A DNA stretch of 43,835 bases from an uncultured Streptococcus sp. (GCA_945864085.1 CAMBAD010000009.1:1-43835), one strand, 5' to 3'; shown: positions 1 to 8,379, counted from the first letter of the stretch. Notes: generated by a model from the letters alone, not told the origin. Made by a program: numbers and translations.

Positions 1-138
1 GGGGAACGATTGCTTGTGACATATAGACCAACTCCATTTCTATTTGATAGGAATACTCTACCAAATGGGACGGAGCGTGAACAGATACCTGGTTATAGGG
101 CGGTTACTATTGCAAGACGCTGTGTGTCGGTTGGTTAG
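1..138 (+). CDS. Possible 3' end of an unidentified gene (partial)
   Basis: The frame beginning at base 1 stays open for 45 codons and ends at a TAG at 136-138, reading ...LLVTYRPTPFLFDRN. It would be the tail of a gene that starts outside the window. Residue composition looks protein-like, but 45 codons open by chance is not rare. I recognise no family and see no terminator before the dinB promoter. It could equally be non-coding DNA. Confidence 0.3.
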   Translation, partial: GERLLVTYRPTPFLFDRNTLPNGTEREQIPGYRAVTIARRCVSVG

Positions 139-162
139 AATGGAAATTTTACCTAAATAGGG

Positions 163-168
163 TATAAT
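163..168 (+). promoter_or_regulatory. Putative -10 element of dinB
   Basis: A perfect TATAAT lies 35 bases upstream of the dinB start. A recognisable -35 hexamer is not present at the usual distance (ATGGAA with a 17-base spacer is the best I see), so the promoter is weak or activator-dependent. Confidence 0.45.
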
Positions 169-203
169 AGAGCGGTAGAAGTTGTTTTCAGAAAGGAGTG
201 GCG

Positions 204-1271
204 ATGTTAATTTTTCCCTTGATCAATGATGTGTCACGAAAGATTATTCATATTGACATGGACGCTTTTTTTGCTGCTATCGAAGTGAGGGACAATCCTG
301 CTCTGAAGGGGAAACCTGTGGTTATCGGGGCTGATCCTCGGCTATCTGGCGGTCGGGGAGTGGTGTCTACCTGTAGTTATGAGGCGCGTGCCTTTGGGAT
401 TCATTCGGCCATGTCCTCCAAGGAGGCCTATGAGCGCTGTCCGCAGGCTATCTTTATTTCTGGGAATTATGAGAAATACCAGGAGGTGGGCCATCAGGTA
501 AGAGAAATTTTTCATCGGTACACAGACTTGGTGGAGCCCATGTCCATCGATGAGGCCTATCTGGATGTGACAGAAAATAAGTTGGGAATCAACTCGGCTG
601 TCAAAATTGCCAAACTGATCCAATACGACATCTGGAATGAGTTGCACTTAACAGCCTCGGCAGGGGTTTCCTATAATAAATTTTTGGCAAAAATCGCTTC
701 GGATATGAAAAAGCCGCGTGGCTTGACCTTGATTTTGCCAGAGGAAGCTGTCGGTGTATTGGCGGCTCTGCCTGTTGAGAAATTTCATGGGGTTGGGAAG
801 AAGACGGTGAAGCGCTTGCATGAGATGGGTGTCTACACAGGCAAAGATTTATTGGAAGTGCCTGAGATGGTCTTAATCGACAAGTTCGGCCGTTTTGGTT
901 ATGATCTTTACCGAAAAGCGAGGGGGATTTCCAATTCACCTGTCAAGGTCAACCGTGTTCGTAAGTCCATCGGCAAGGAGCGAACCTATCGCAAACTCCT
1001 TTACCGAGAAGAAGATGCCCTGAAGGAGTTGGCCAGTCTCTGCCAACGTGTGGCGGCTAGCTTGACCAAGCACCAGAAAAAAGGCAGAACCATTGTCCTC
1101 AAAATCCGCTACGGTGATTTTACGACCTTGACCCGACGCCATAGTCTGGAAGAAGCAACAGACCAAGTGGAGACCATTGACAGCCAGGTGCGGAAAATTT
1201 TTGAGGAAGTCGGTCAACCAGACAAGGGTATTCGCTTGCTGGGAGTGACCGTAACCAATTTTCAAACTTGA
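204..1271 (+). CDS. dinB: DNA polymerase IV (Y-family translesion polymerase)
   Basis: This is a 355-residue Y-family DNA polymerase that copies past damaged template bases without proofreading. The N-terminal HIDMDAFFA motif carries metal-binding Asp18, and [10 protein letters not shown] carries the catalytic Asp116-Glu117 pair. The [13 protein letters not shown] finger segment is present, and a helix-hairpin-helix stretch ([11 protein letters not shown]) and the C-terminal little-finger region follow. Length is normal for DinB. A GTG at 198 is in frame, but it abuts the AAAGGAG ribosome binding site at 192-197, so the ATG at 204 with a 6-base spacing is the better start. An Rrf2-type gene follows 42 bases later without an obvious terminator, so read-through is possible. 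No clear SOS-type operator was seen. Confidence 0.95.
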   Translation: MLIFPLINDVSRKIIHIDMDAFFAAIEVRDNPALKGKPVVIGADPRLSGGRGVVSTCSYEARAFGIHSAMSSKEAYERCPQAIFISGNYEKYQEVGHQVREIFHRYTDLVEPMSIDEAYLDVTENKLGINSAVKIAKLIQYDIWNELHLTASAGVSYNKFLAKIASDMKKPRGLTLILPEEAVGVLAALPVEKFHGVGKKTVKRLHEMGVYTGKDLLEVPEMVLIDKFGRFGYDLYRKARGISNSPVKVNRVRKSIGKERTYRKLLYREEDALKELASLCQRVAASLTKHQKKGRTIVLKIRYGDFTTLTRRHSLEEATDQVETIDSQVRKIFEEVGQPDKGIRLLGVTVTNFQT

Positions 1272-1313
1272 GTTCTGTTTTGGACTGTGATAGACTGAGA
1301 AAAAGGAGAAACG

Positions 1314-1745
1314 ATGCAAATTTCAAGTAGATTTACCATTGCCAGCCATATTTTGGTTTTGTTGGCTTTGGAGGGAGACCGTTCTAAACAGACCAGCGAC
1401 AGTATCGCGGGCAGTGTTGGGGTTAATCCTGTTATTATTCGTACTATTTTGGCCAAACTCAAGCAGGCTAGTCTGGTCCAGGTAGCGCGCGGTGTGGGCG
1501 GAGCCCGCCTGGCTCAGGCACCTGAGGAAATTACCCTCCGACAAGTCTATCAGGCGGTGGAACCTTTCGGTGAAGGCGGACAACTCTTTGCCTTTCATGA
1601 GCAGCCCAATCCTTCTTGTCAAGTTGGCAAGAATATCCATCACTTATTGGACGATGAACTAAAACGAGCTCAGGCTGCCTTGGAAAACGAATTGGCCCAG
1701 ACCAAGCTTTCTGATTTACTAGAAAAAATAGACTCTCTTTCGTAG
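1314..1745 (+). CDS. Rrf2-family transcriptional repressor (YwnA-like)
   Basis: A 143-residue Rrf2-family regulator with an N-terminal winged helix: MQISSRFTIASHILVLLAL opens the domain, SDSIAGSVGVNPVIIRTIL is the recognition region, and GVGGARLA is the wing. The family includes iron-sulfur sensors, such as IscR and NsrR, with three clustered cysteines. This protein has one cysteine (in NPSCQVGK), so it resembles the cluster-free YwnA type. The next gene is YwnB-like, the same pairing as ywnA-ywnB in Bacillus subtilis as I recall it. Two identical 23-bp inverted repeats in the promoter of that next gene are its probable operators. It has a good ribosome binding site (AAAAGGAG). The inducing signal is unknown; a redox or electrophile signal is an inference. 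Confidence 0.85.
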   Translation: MQISSRFTIASHILVLLALEGDRSKQTSDSIAGSVGVNPVIIRTILAKLKQASLVQVARGVGGARLAQAPEEITLRQVYQAVEPFGEGGQLFAFHEQPNPSCQVGKNIHHLLDDELKRAQAALENELAQTKLSDLLEKIDSLS

Positions 1746-1759
1746 AAAAGAGAGTTTTT
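1732..1759 (+). terminator. Intrinsic terminator of the Rrf2 gene
   Basis: A 9-bp perfect stem (ACTCTCTTT at 1732-1740 with AAAGAGAGT at 1747-1755) is followed by a short T run. It overlaps the stop codon at 1743-1745 and separates the regulator from its probable target gene. Confidence 0.85.
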
Positions 1760-1769
1760 AAAAATCCGA

Positions 1770-1792
1770 GTTGTAACACTTGATATTACAAC
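1770..1792 (+). promoter_or_regulatory. Probable Rrf2 operator 1
   Basis: A perfect inverted repeat GTTGTAA-N9-TTACAAC. It covers the -35 hexamer TTGATA (1780-1785) of the downstream gene, a position expected for repression. The half-sites and spacer length are identical to operator 2. Confidence 0.75.
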
Positions 1793-1808
1793 TAAACAAA
1801 GTTATACT
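1780..1808 (+). promoter_or_regulatory. Promoter of the YwnB-like gene
   Basis: TTGATA (1780-1785), a 17-base spacer, and TATACT (1803-1808). Transcription should begin near 1815, inside operator 2. Both operators overlap the promoter. Confidence 0.8.
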
Positions 1809-1811
1809 GTT

Positions 1812-1834
1812 GTTGTAAATAAAATTATTACAAC
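1812..1834 (+). promoter_or_regulatory. Probable Rrf2 operator 2
   Basis: A second perfect GTTGTAA-N9-TTACAAC, centred 42 bp (about four helical turns) from operator 1 and covering the predicted start of transcription. Same-face spacing suggests cooperative binding of two dimers. Confidence 0.75.
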
Positions 1835-1852
1835 ATAAGTGAGGTATATAGT

Positions 1853-2479
1853 ATGAAAATAGCTATTATTGCAGCAAACGGAAAATCTGGTCAGGTGATT
1901 GCTAAGGAAGCGGTGTCACGCGGCCATCAAGTGACCGCCATTGTCCGTTCTGAAAACAAGAGTGCGGCTCAGGAAGTCCTTCAAAAAGACGCATTTGCCT
2001 TGACCAAGGAAGACTTGGCTGGTTTTGATGTGGTGGTCAACGCCTTTGGCGCCTGGACACCAGAAACCCTACCAGATCATGCTCGTCTGGCAGAACATTT
2101 GGTGAACCTCTTAGCTGATACGCCTGTTCGTTTGCTGATTGTCGGCGGAGCAGGTAGCCTCTACCTAGACGACAGCCAAACAAGCATGTTGAAGGATAGC
2201 CCAGATTTCCCAGCGGAATACCTACCAATCGCCGAGGCCATGGGAGTAGGCCTAGAACGCTATCGCCAAGCCCCAGCTCTCAACTGGACCTATCTCAGCC
2301 CAGCAGCAGATTTTGACGCCCAGGGCCCAAGGACAGGCACCTACACACTTGCTGGTGAGGTTTTTCAGGTCAATGCCCAAGGTGACAGCTACATCAGCTA
2401 TACAGATTTTGCTCTAGCCCTGATAGATATTGCAGAAAAGGGCGGCTACAAGCAAGAACGAATTTCGGTATTTGCATAA
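1853..2479 (+). CDS. NAD(P)-binding oxidoreductase, YwnB/NmrA-like
   Basis: A 208-residue atypical short-chain dehydrogenase with an N-terminal Rossmann fold. The dinucleotide-binding motif MKIAIIAANGKSGQ has its glycines at residues 10 and 13, and VTAIVR closes the second strand. The family (YwnB, NmrA-like, YwnB-type NAD(P)H-binding) covers redox sensors and small reductases; the substrate cannot be read from sequence. The ribosome binding site is GTGAGG, 9 bases before ATG. The two Rrf2-type operators in its promoter make it the likely main target of the regulator upstream. A nitrosative, electrophile or quinone stress role is an inference from that regulator family. Confidence 0.8.
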   Translation: MKIAIIAANGKSGQVIAKEAVSRGHQVTAIVRSENKSAAQEVLQKDAFALTKEDLAGFDVVVNAFGAWTPETLPDHARLAEHLVNLLADTPVRLLIVGGAGSLYLDDSQTSMLKDSPDFPAEYLPIAEAMGVGLERYRQAPALNWTYLSPAADFDAQGPRTGTYTLAGEVFQVNAQGDSYISYTDFALALIDIAEKGGYKQERISVFA

Positions 2480-2525
2480 GTATTGTTACCCCCCAAAAAA
2501 ATAGCTGCTTCTGAGAATGTCTTTT

Positions 2526-2566
2526 ATCATTTTTATATAGTATAACAATATAAAAAATGATATAAT
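2526..2566 (+). promoter_or_regulatory. Inverted repeat and -10 element before the PfkB-type kinase
   Basis: An AT-rich near-perfect inverted repeat (ATCATTTTTATAT at 2526-2538 against 2548-2561, one extra A) ends on a TATAAT at 2561-2566, which is 25 bases before the kinase start. The hairpin could act as the terminator of the preceding gene, as an operator, or as both. The -35 is unclear. Confidence 0.4.
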
Positions 2567-2590
2567 AAAAGAAAAACTTAGGAGAACACT

Positions 2591-3511
2591 ATGATTCACT
2601 TGGTATGTCCCAATCCAGCCCTCGATCGCACCCTGCTTGTGGAGAAAATTGAGAAGAATATCCCGCTCCGACCATCAGAAGTCAGGGATTATCCAGGAGG
2701 CAAAAGCTTCAATGTTGCCTACGCTTTGAAGGAAAATGGGCAGAGCGACTACCTCATCCATACAATCTTGGGCGGGGCTATCGGCCGCTACATCGAAGAA
2801 CTCAATGCCGATAAGGGCAATACCCTCCGAGTAGTACAGAGTGGGCAAAACACCCGCACCTGCAACATTTACGTTGAAACGACTACAGGTGATGTCGTAT
2901 TGTTTTATGAAAAAGGGTTAGAGTTGACCCCAGAACTCTTGGAACAATTTACCAAGCAAATCGAGGAGAGCCTGACAGATGGTGATGTGCTAGTCTTTTC
3001 AGGCAGCCTCATGAAGGGCATGCCAGATGACTATATCAAAGGCTTTATCGAGCGTTTCCTTCATGTTCAGACCATCGTTGATACCAGCGGAGCCGCTCTT
3101 CGGGCCGCTTATGAAGCGAGACCAGCCTTGATTAAAATCAATAACGAGGAATTGAAAGACATTTACCCAGACCTTGACGAAGAAAATCCAGATGATATTT
3201 TACGAATCCTGAAAGAAGTGACCCCGCATGACAACCTCATTGTGACAATGGGAGGCAAGGGCAGCTTGGCTAAGATTGGAGAACGCTTCTTCCGCATCCA
3301 GTCTCCGAAAAAAGAAGCTAAAAACCCCATTGCGGCTGGAGATTTCTACCTAGGACTTCTGGTCAAGGGGCTCAGTCAGGGTCAGGCACCGGAAATCTTC
3401 CTGAAAGAGGCCGCAGCTTACGCAACAGCCAACTGTTTGAATTATTTTCCGGAGGTCAGAGAAGACCAATTCCAGTCCATCCTTGAACAGGTCCTGCTAG
3501 AAGAGCTTTAG
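2591..3511 (+). CDS. PfkB-family carbohydrate kinase (1-phosphofructokinase/LacC-like)
   Basis: A 306-residue cytoplasmic sugar or sugar-phosphate kinase of the ribokinase superfamily, FruK/LacC branch. The substrate-side motif DYPGGKSFNVA is at 33-43, followed by SGSLMKGMP (137-144) and IKINNEEL (181-188). The ATP/anion-hole motif near the C terminus reads AAGDFYLG: the catalytic base Asp251 is kept, but the usual GAGDS reads AAGDF. No PTS genes or fru regulator lie beside it, unlike a fruRKA operon, so fructose-1-phosphate cannot be assigned as its substrate. The start is supported by AGGAGA 5-6 bases upstream. The gene after it begins 40 bases later with its own ribosome binding site and may be co-transcribed. 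Confidence 0.85.
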   Translation: MIHLVCPNPALDRTLLVEKIEKNIPLRPSEVRDYPGGKSFNVAYALKENGQSDYLIHTILGGAIGRYIEELNADKGNTLRVVQSGQNTRTCNIYVETTTGDVVLFYEKGLELTPELLEQFTKQIEESLTDGDVLVFSGSLMKGMPDDYIKGFIERFLHVQTIVDTSGAALRAAYEARPALIKINNEELKDIYPDLDEENPDDILRILKEVTPHDNLIVTMGGKGSLAKIGERFFRIQSPKKEAKNPIAAGDFYLGLLVKGLSQGQAPEIFLKEAAAYATANCLNYFPEVREDQFQSILEQVLLEEL

Positions 3512-3551
3512 AAACAACTTTCCGATCAAAGAGAAAGGAGACAGTCAGTCC

Positions 3552-4187
3552 GTGACCAGCCTAGAAACCCTCTATCAAAACTTGAAACGAGCCTACGGTG
3601 AGCACGATTGGTGGAGTGATGAAAATCCGATAAAAGATCTGGTATCCATGATTTTAATCCAGCAGACGACGGAAGCCAATGCCAAGCGTGCCTTGGAGCA
3701 GTTGGAAGGGTATTTGACCACTAGAGCCTTGCTGGCAATGCCCGTGGAAGAATTGCAAGAACGCATTCGCCCAGCTGGATTTTTCAAGCAAAAATCCCTC
3801 TATATCCGTTCGGTGGCAGAATGGGCAGATCAATTTGATGGTGATTTTTCTCGTTTAGCGGCTATTGATACGACAAGTCTGCGGCAAGAATTGCTTTCGT
3901 TGAAAGGGGTCGGAAATGAGACCGCAGATGTGATTCTGCTCTATCTGTGCCACAGGAGTGTCTTTGTAGCTGACCAATATGCCATCAGGCTCTTTCATCG
4001 TCTGGGTCTCAGTAGTTCTCAAGATTATATGGGGTTGCGCCAGGAATATGCGGAGCAGATTGCAGACTGGCCCATAAAAGACGCACAGGAACTACATGCT
4101 CTGATTGATGAGCATGGCAAGCGCTATAGGCAGGCCAAGGGGCAGTTGGACGAGGCCTGGTTGATGATGTCATTCTCCTCAAAATGA
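3552..4187 (+). CDS. HhH-GPD DNA glycosylase, endonuclease III-like without the Fe-S cluster
   Basis: A 211-residue member of the endonuclease III base-excision repair superfamily. The domain opens with DLVSMILIQQTT, has the helix-hairpin-helix LKGVGNETAD at 117-126, and keeps the catalytic Asp141 (FVADQYAIR). Two departures stand out. The lyase lysine of EndoIII (G-V-G-R-K-T) is Glu123 here. The C-terminal four-cysteine iron-sulfur loop that usually follows HGKRYC is missing: the sequence is EHGKRYRQAKGQ and no cysteine occurs after Cys133. This suggests a monofunctional or altered glycosylase. The start is a GTG behind GAAAGGAG with an 11-base spacing; no better start is visible. Confidence 0.8.
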   Translation: MTSLETLYQNLKRAYGEHDWWSDENPIKDLVSMILIQQTTEANAKRALEQLEGYLTTRALLAMPVEELQERIRPAGFFKQKSLYIRSVAEWADQFDGDFSRLAAIDTTSLRQELLSLKGVGNETADVILLYLCHRSVFVADQYAIRLFHRLGLSSSQDYMGLRQEYAEQIADWPIKDAQELHALIDEHGKRYRQAKGQLDEAWLMMSFSSK

Positions 4188-4204
4188 TTTGTTTCTCATA
4201 CTAA

Positions 4205-4240
4205 AAAGACCAGCAAGTTTATTGATTTGCTGGTTTCTTT
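4205..4240. terminator. Bidirectional terminator between the EndoIII-like gene and recD2
   Basis: Stem ACCAGCAA (4209-4216) with TTGCTGGT (4227-4234), flanked by an A run on one side and a T-rich run on the other. It lies between two converging genes and can serve both. Confidence 0.8.
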
Positions 4241-6730
4241 TTATTGTTTAAAAAATGCTTCAATATCTGCTGGCTGGAGGCCAATCATGGGGTCGATGGT
4301 CAGCAGGTTATCCACAGTCAACATGTATTCTGTGGGTTGGGGTCTTGGTGATTCTGGCTCATCTTGGTCAAGAAGGGTCAGTTGTTGCTGGGTTTCTTGT
4401 GGTGACTGAGTTTGTTCTTGCCTACCTGGCTGAGCAGGTGTCTGGGTTTGGCTGGACGAGGTCGCTTTGCTGTCTGGTCTCTCAGTCAAGGTCTCCTTGC
4501 TGTCCTGCTCTGCTATTTCCCCTTGGAAACGTGGGACCAGATAGGTTTTGCGGAGGGTGCCTGCGTTTTTGACGGCGTAGTCGAAGGCGGAGATTTCGCC
4601 TAGGAGGATGAGCTTGCTCTTGGAGCGGGTAATGGCGGTGTAGACCAGGTTGCGCTGGAGCATGCGGTGGCTGGTGCGGGTGATGGGAAGGATGACGACC
4701 TGAAACTCACTACCTTGGGACTTGTGGATGGACATGGCGTAGGCCAGGGTAATCTTGTACCATTCGTTACGGGGATAGGTGACTTCGCTGCCATCGAAGT
4801 TGATGGTGATTTCGTCTTGCTTGGAGTCAGTGTACTTGGCAGGCAGGAGGTCGCTGATATAGCCCAGGTCACCGTTGAAGACATTGGCTTCGGCGTCGTT
4901 GACCAGATGAATGACGCGGTCTCCTTGCCGAAAGGCTTGCTCGTTGTGGAGGAACTCTAGTTCTCCGTCTTCCAAGGGATTGAGGAGGGCCTGGGTCATG
5001 GTGTTGAGTTGGTCAATGCCTGCACTGCCTCGGTACATGGGGGCGAGAATCTGTACTTCGTGTGCAGGGATGCCAGACTTGATGGCTGCGCGGACAATCC
5101 GCTCAATCATGGCTGGAATTTGTTCGTTCTGGGCTTCAAAATAGGAGCGGTCAGCCTTTTTCTCACGGAAATCGCTGGGCAGGGCCCCTTGGCGAATCTG
5201 GCTGGCCAGAGTGACAATGGTCGAATCATTTGACTGGCGGTAGATGCGTTCCAGAGTGATACTTGGCAGTTTGTCAATTTTCAAGAGGTCAGCTAAGACC
5301 TGGCCTGGGCTGACAGAAGGGAGCTGCTCCGCGTCGCCAACAATCAGCACCTGGGTCTGAGATGAAATATTCTGGAAGAGTTGATTGGCCAGCCAGGTAT
5401 CGACCATGGAAAATTCATCAACGATGATAAAGTCGGCTTCGAGGTAATCATCTCGGTAGGATTCTTCCTGTCCTTCGACAAGCCCCAGATGGCGGTGGAT
5501 GGTGGCAGAAGGTAGACCTGTCAATTCATTCATCCGTCTGGCTGCTCGTCCAGTTGGAGCTGCGAGAAGGACAGGGCATTCTTGTCGGTTTCGGGTCAGG
5601 TCAATCTTATGCAGCATTGCGTAGACTGCGATAATTCCATTGATAACCGTGGTTTTTCCTGTCCCTGGGCCGCCTGTCAGGATGAAGAGGGGATTGGTGA
5701 TGGCTTGCACAATGGCCTCTTTTTGAATAGCGTCATAGGTGATGGTGGACATGCTTTCCAGCTCTGCTATGGCAGCCTCGACGTCCGCGCGGGGGAAGGG
5801 TTTGAAGCCATTTTTTCCCATGAGGCGGGTCAGGTTTGTGTGGATTCCCTGCTCGGCAAAGTAGAGGCTGTTGTCAAAAATCTTGGTTCCTTCCTGCTGG
5901 ACTTTACCGTCGGCAATCAAGCCTGTCAATTCCTGGGCAACAGCAGTAGGGTCCAACTCAATATGGCGGGATTTTTCCAGCAACTCAAGGGTGACTTCCA
6001 GTAGCTCTCTGGCCTCGATATAGGTGTCTCCTGTTTCCATGGAGCGATGGATGAGGCTGAAGAGCATGCCTGCCCGAAAACGTTGGGGGGAATCGCTGGC
6101 AATGCCCAGATTTTCAGCGATTTTATCGGCAATGGTAAAGCCGAGGCCTTGTACATCCTCGACCAGTTGGTAGGGATTTTCTTCGATAACCTGAAGCGTC
6201 TTTTCCTTGTACTGATCTTGGATTTGAAAGGCCAATTTATTGGGAATGCCATATTCGGCCAGCTTGGCCAAAATCAGTTCTGTTCCATAATTGAGGCGGA
6301 GTTTTTCAACAAAGGCCTGCATGTTTTTGCGGGACAGGCCTGCAATCTGGGTCAATTTTTCAGGCTCAGCCAGGATGTTGTCAATGGTATCTTCTCCGTA
6401 GAGCTGGACAATTTTTTCGGCTGTCTTGCGGCCGATTCCCTTGAAATGTTCGCTGGAAAAATACTTGACCAGGCCAGCCGAGGTTGGCTTGCTGCGCTCG
6501 TAGCGGCTAATCTGCAGTTGCTGACCGTATTTGGGATGGGTGACCAGATTGCCATAAAATCGATAATCCTCTCCCTCAATGACATCGGCAATGGTGCCTG
6601 TCACAATAATTTCAACATCGTCATAATCGGTATCTGTATCCTCGATTTCGAGGAGGAGAATCTTGTAGAAATTGCTGGGGTTTTCAAAGACAATTCGGTC
6701 GATGGTACCAGTAAAATAAACTTCGTTCAT
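4241..6730 (-). CDS. recD2: RecD2-type ATP-dependent 5'-3' DNA helicase
   Basis: An 829-residue superfamily 1B helicase of the RecD2 type found in bacteria without RecBC; it acts alone in recombination and repair. In order: an OB-like N-terminal region, helix-hairpin-helix motifs (FKGIGRKTAEKI at 96-107), Walker A GGPGTGKT (353-360), motif II VDEFSM (437-442), QLPSVSPGQVLADLL, and C-terminal SIHKSQGSEF. After the helicase core comes a low-complexity linker of about 60 residues rich in Gln, Ser, Thr and Pro, then a short ordered tail ending DIEAFFKQ. AAGGAATT precedes the ATG. The lepB terminator at 6754-6789 suggests partly independent transcription. Confidence 0.93.
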   Translation of the reverse strand: MNEVYFTGTIDRIVFENPSNFYKILLLEIEDTDTDYDDVEIIVTGTIADVIEGEDYRFYGNLVTHPKYGQQLQISRYERSKPTSAGLVKYFSSEHFKGIGRKTAEKIVQLYGEDTIDNILAEPEKLTQIAGLSRKNMQAFVEKLRLNYGTELILAKLAEYGIPNKLAFQIQDQYKEKTLQVIEENPYQLVEDVQGLGFTIADKIAENLGIASDSPQRFRAGMLFSLIHRSMETGDTYIEARELLEVTLELLEKSRHIELDPTAVAQELTGLIADGKVQQEGTKIFDNSLYFAEQGIHTNLTRLMGKNGFKPFPRADVEAAIAELESMSTITYDAIQKEAIVQAITNPLFILTGGPGTGKTTVINGIIAVYAMLHKIDLTRNRQECPVLLAAPTGRAARRMNELTGLPSATIHRHLGLVEGQEESYRDDYLEADFIIVDEFSMVDTWLANQLFQNISSQTQVLIVGDAEQLPSVSPGQVLADLLKIDKLPSITLERIYRQSNDSTIVTLASQIRQGALPSDFREKKADRSYFEAQNEQIPAMIERIVRAAIKSGIPAHEVQILAPMYRGSAGIDQLNTMTQALLNPLEDGELEFLHNEQAFRQGDRVIHLVNDAEANVFNGDLGYISDLLPAKYTDSKQDEITINFDGSEVTYPRNEWYKITLAYAMSIHKSQGSEFQVVILPITRTSHRMLQRNLVYTAITRSKSKLILLGEISAFDYAVKNAGTLRKTYLVPRFQGEIAEQDSKETLTERPDSKATSSSQTQTPAQPGRQEQTQSPQETQQQLTLLDQDEPESPRPQPTEYMLTVDNLLTIDPMIGLQPADIEAFFKQ

Positions 6731-6753
6731 GGGATTAATTCCTTAAATAACTG

Positions 6754-6789
6754 AAAAAACAAGCTTGGAACGGTCTGCCCCAAACTTGT
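6754..6789 (-). terminator. Intrinsic terminator of lepB
   Basis: Read on the minus strand, ACAAGTTTGG pairs with CCAAGCTTGT (10 bp including one U-G wobble), followed by a run of T. It sits directly after the lepB stop and before the recD2 start. Confidence 0.75.
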
Positions 6790-6794
6790 GCATA

Positions 6795-7427
6795 TTACTC
6801 AACAGTTCCGATACGGTTCAGTGGCCACATACGAAAAACGACTTCTCCCTCAATATTTTCGCGGGAAAATGAACCGACCTCTCGGCTATCTAGGGATACT
6901 AGGCGATCATCTCCTAGTAAATAATACTGTCCTTCAGGGACGGTGACAGTGAAGTCCACGTAGCCATTGGCGTCCTGTGTAAAGGCTTCGGCAGCCAAGG
7001 CCATGTCTTGGAATTGCTTGCTGTAAGAATAGGTTTCCTGGAGTTTGTCCTTTTGAAAGGCAGCGAGGTACTCGGCCAAATACGGCTCATCAACTTGCTC
7101 GTTATTGACATAGAGAACATCATTTTCGTAGCGAATAGTGTCGCCCGGCATGCCGATAACCCGTTTTACAATCAGTTTTTCTTCTCCATTGGTATCTGTC
7201 TCGCTGGCTACAACAATATCGAATCGGTCGATGGAGGTTGTCTTGATCATAATCAGTCTTTCCTGATGCTGGAGGGTTGGGTCCATGGAGTGTCCGTCCA
7301 CAGCTACAGGACTCCAAATATAGTAACGGCTGGCAAAGAAAGCAGCGAGAAGAAGGATGAATAATCCCCATTCAGCTATAAAATTCATCAGTGGTGAGCG
7401 CTTGGCTTGTTGTTTTCTTCTGCCCAT
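6795..7427 (-). CDS. lepB: Type I signal peptidase
   Basis: A 210-residue membrane-bound serine peptidase (S26) that removes signal peptides from Sec-exported proteins. One transmembrane segment (about 16-34) is followed by the catalytic serine in DGHSMDP (Ser47) and the general-base lysine in IVKRVIGMPGD (Lys88). GDDRLVSLDSREVG is the conserved C-terminal box. The active site faces the outside of the membrane. It starts 12 bases after the rnhC stop and is probably transcribed from the rnhC promoter. Length and motifs are those of a functional enzyme. Confidence 0.95.
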   Translation of the reverse strand: MGRRKQQAKRSPLMNFIAEWGLFILLLAAFFASRYYIWSPVAVDGHSMDPTLQHQERLIMIKTTSIDRFDIVVASETDTNGEEKLIVKRVIGMPGDTIRYENDVLYVNNEQVDEPYLAEYLAAFQKDKLQETYSYSKQFQDMALAAEAFTQDANGYVDFTVTVPEGQYYLLGDDRLVSLDSREVGSFSRENIEGEVVFRMWPLNRIGTVE

Positions 7428-7439
7428 TCGTAATCTTCC

Positions 7440-8327
7440 TCATTTCAATAATTTTTGTGCTTTTTGGGTGTTGGCAAAATGGAGTTTGGCGGTCTGTGCC
7501 AGGCCTGCCATGCCATATCGTTTCAGGATTTGTGCGGCCACCTGATCGGACTTGCTGCCTGCTCCAGAAGGGAGTTCCATATCTATTGCAAGCCCAAGCT
7601 GGACAAGATTTTCCAAAAACATGGCCCTGGCTATGATGGAGGATACCGCCACTGCCAGATACTTGCCCTCAGCCTTCTCCTCCAGCGTAATTGGGTTGGC
7701 AAATTGATTGGCTTCCTTCTTCAGGTATTTTTTGTAGTTCTGACTAGATGTAAAGGCATCGATGACAATCTTCTCAGGCTGCACTCCCTTTTGCAGGAGT
7801 AGGTAGATGGCCTGGTTATGGAGGGCCACCTTGACAGACACAGCATTATAGCCTTGTTCGATGACTTCATTGTATTTTTTGGGGGACAATAGCAGAGCTT
7901 GGTGGATGATTTTTTCTTTTAAGAGCGGTGCGATTTGGCAGATTTTTTGGTCTGTCATTTTTTTAGAATCATCGACGCCAAGCGACTTGAGAAAGGCATG
8001 GTCTTCTGGGCGGACAAAGCTTGCAACCACTGCTAATCCGCCAAAATAAGACCCGTTTCCGACCTCATCTGTGCCAATCATAGGCAGGTTTTGGCCTGCG
8101 ACAGTCTGTTCAGTTTCTTCAGGCTCATAGCCCCAGCGACTTGCTTCCTGCTCTGCCATTTCCCCTTGGAAAAGGACCTTGCCAGAAGTATAAATGGAAA
8201 GGCTGGCGCCAGGTAGCTTGAAAAAGGCCTCCATATAGGGATTTTTGCTGGCCTGCCTGTAGGGGGCGTAGTGGGCGATTATGGCTTGTTTCTGCTGGGC
8301 AGATGCCTTCAGTACAACTGTATTCAT
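7440..8327 (-). CDS. rnhC: Ribonuclease HIII
   Basis: A 295-residue type 2 RNase H that cleaves the RNA strand of RNA:DNA hybrids. The N-terminal substrate-binding domain (about 1-80) contains [23 protein letters not shown]. The catalytic domain begins [17 protein letters not shown] with acidic residues Asp87 and Glu88; VIDAFTS carries another conserved Asp and [19 protein letters not shown] follows. It heads a minus-strand rnhC-lepB unit. The ribosome binding site is poor, and the -10 element TACAAT ends only 6 bases before ATG, so the message may be leaderless. The N terminus matches RNase HIII of other streptococci from memory, so the start is probably right. Confidence 0.94.
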   Translation of the reverse strand: MNTVVLKASAQQKQAIIAHYAPYRQASKNPYMEAFFKLPGASLSIYTSGKVLFQGEMAEQEASRWGYEPEETEQTVAGQNLPMIGTDEVGNGSYFGGLAVVASFVRPEDHAFLKSLGVDDSKKMTDQKICQIAPLLKEKIIHQALLLSPKKYNEVIEQGYNAVSVKVALHNQAIYLLLQKGVQPEKIVIDAFTSSQNYKKYLKKEANQFANPITLEEKAEGKYLAVAVSSIIARAMFLENLVQLGLAIDMELPSGAGSKSDQVAAQILKRYGMAGLAQTAKLHFANTQKAQKLLK

Positions 8328-8333
8328 GTTCCT

Positions 8334-8342
8334 ATTGTATCA
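8334..8342 (-). promoter_or_regulatory. Extended -10 of rnhC, 6 bases from the start codon
   Basis: On the minus strand the sequence reads TGA-TACAAT, then six bases, then ATG. Normal initiation about 7 bases after the -10 would put the transcript start at or next to the A of the ATG. No good -35 was seen. Confidence 0.5.
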
Positions 8343-8379
8343 CAAATGCTGGCTAGATGGTGCAGAAAAAGCTGTCTTT

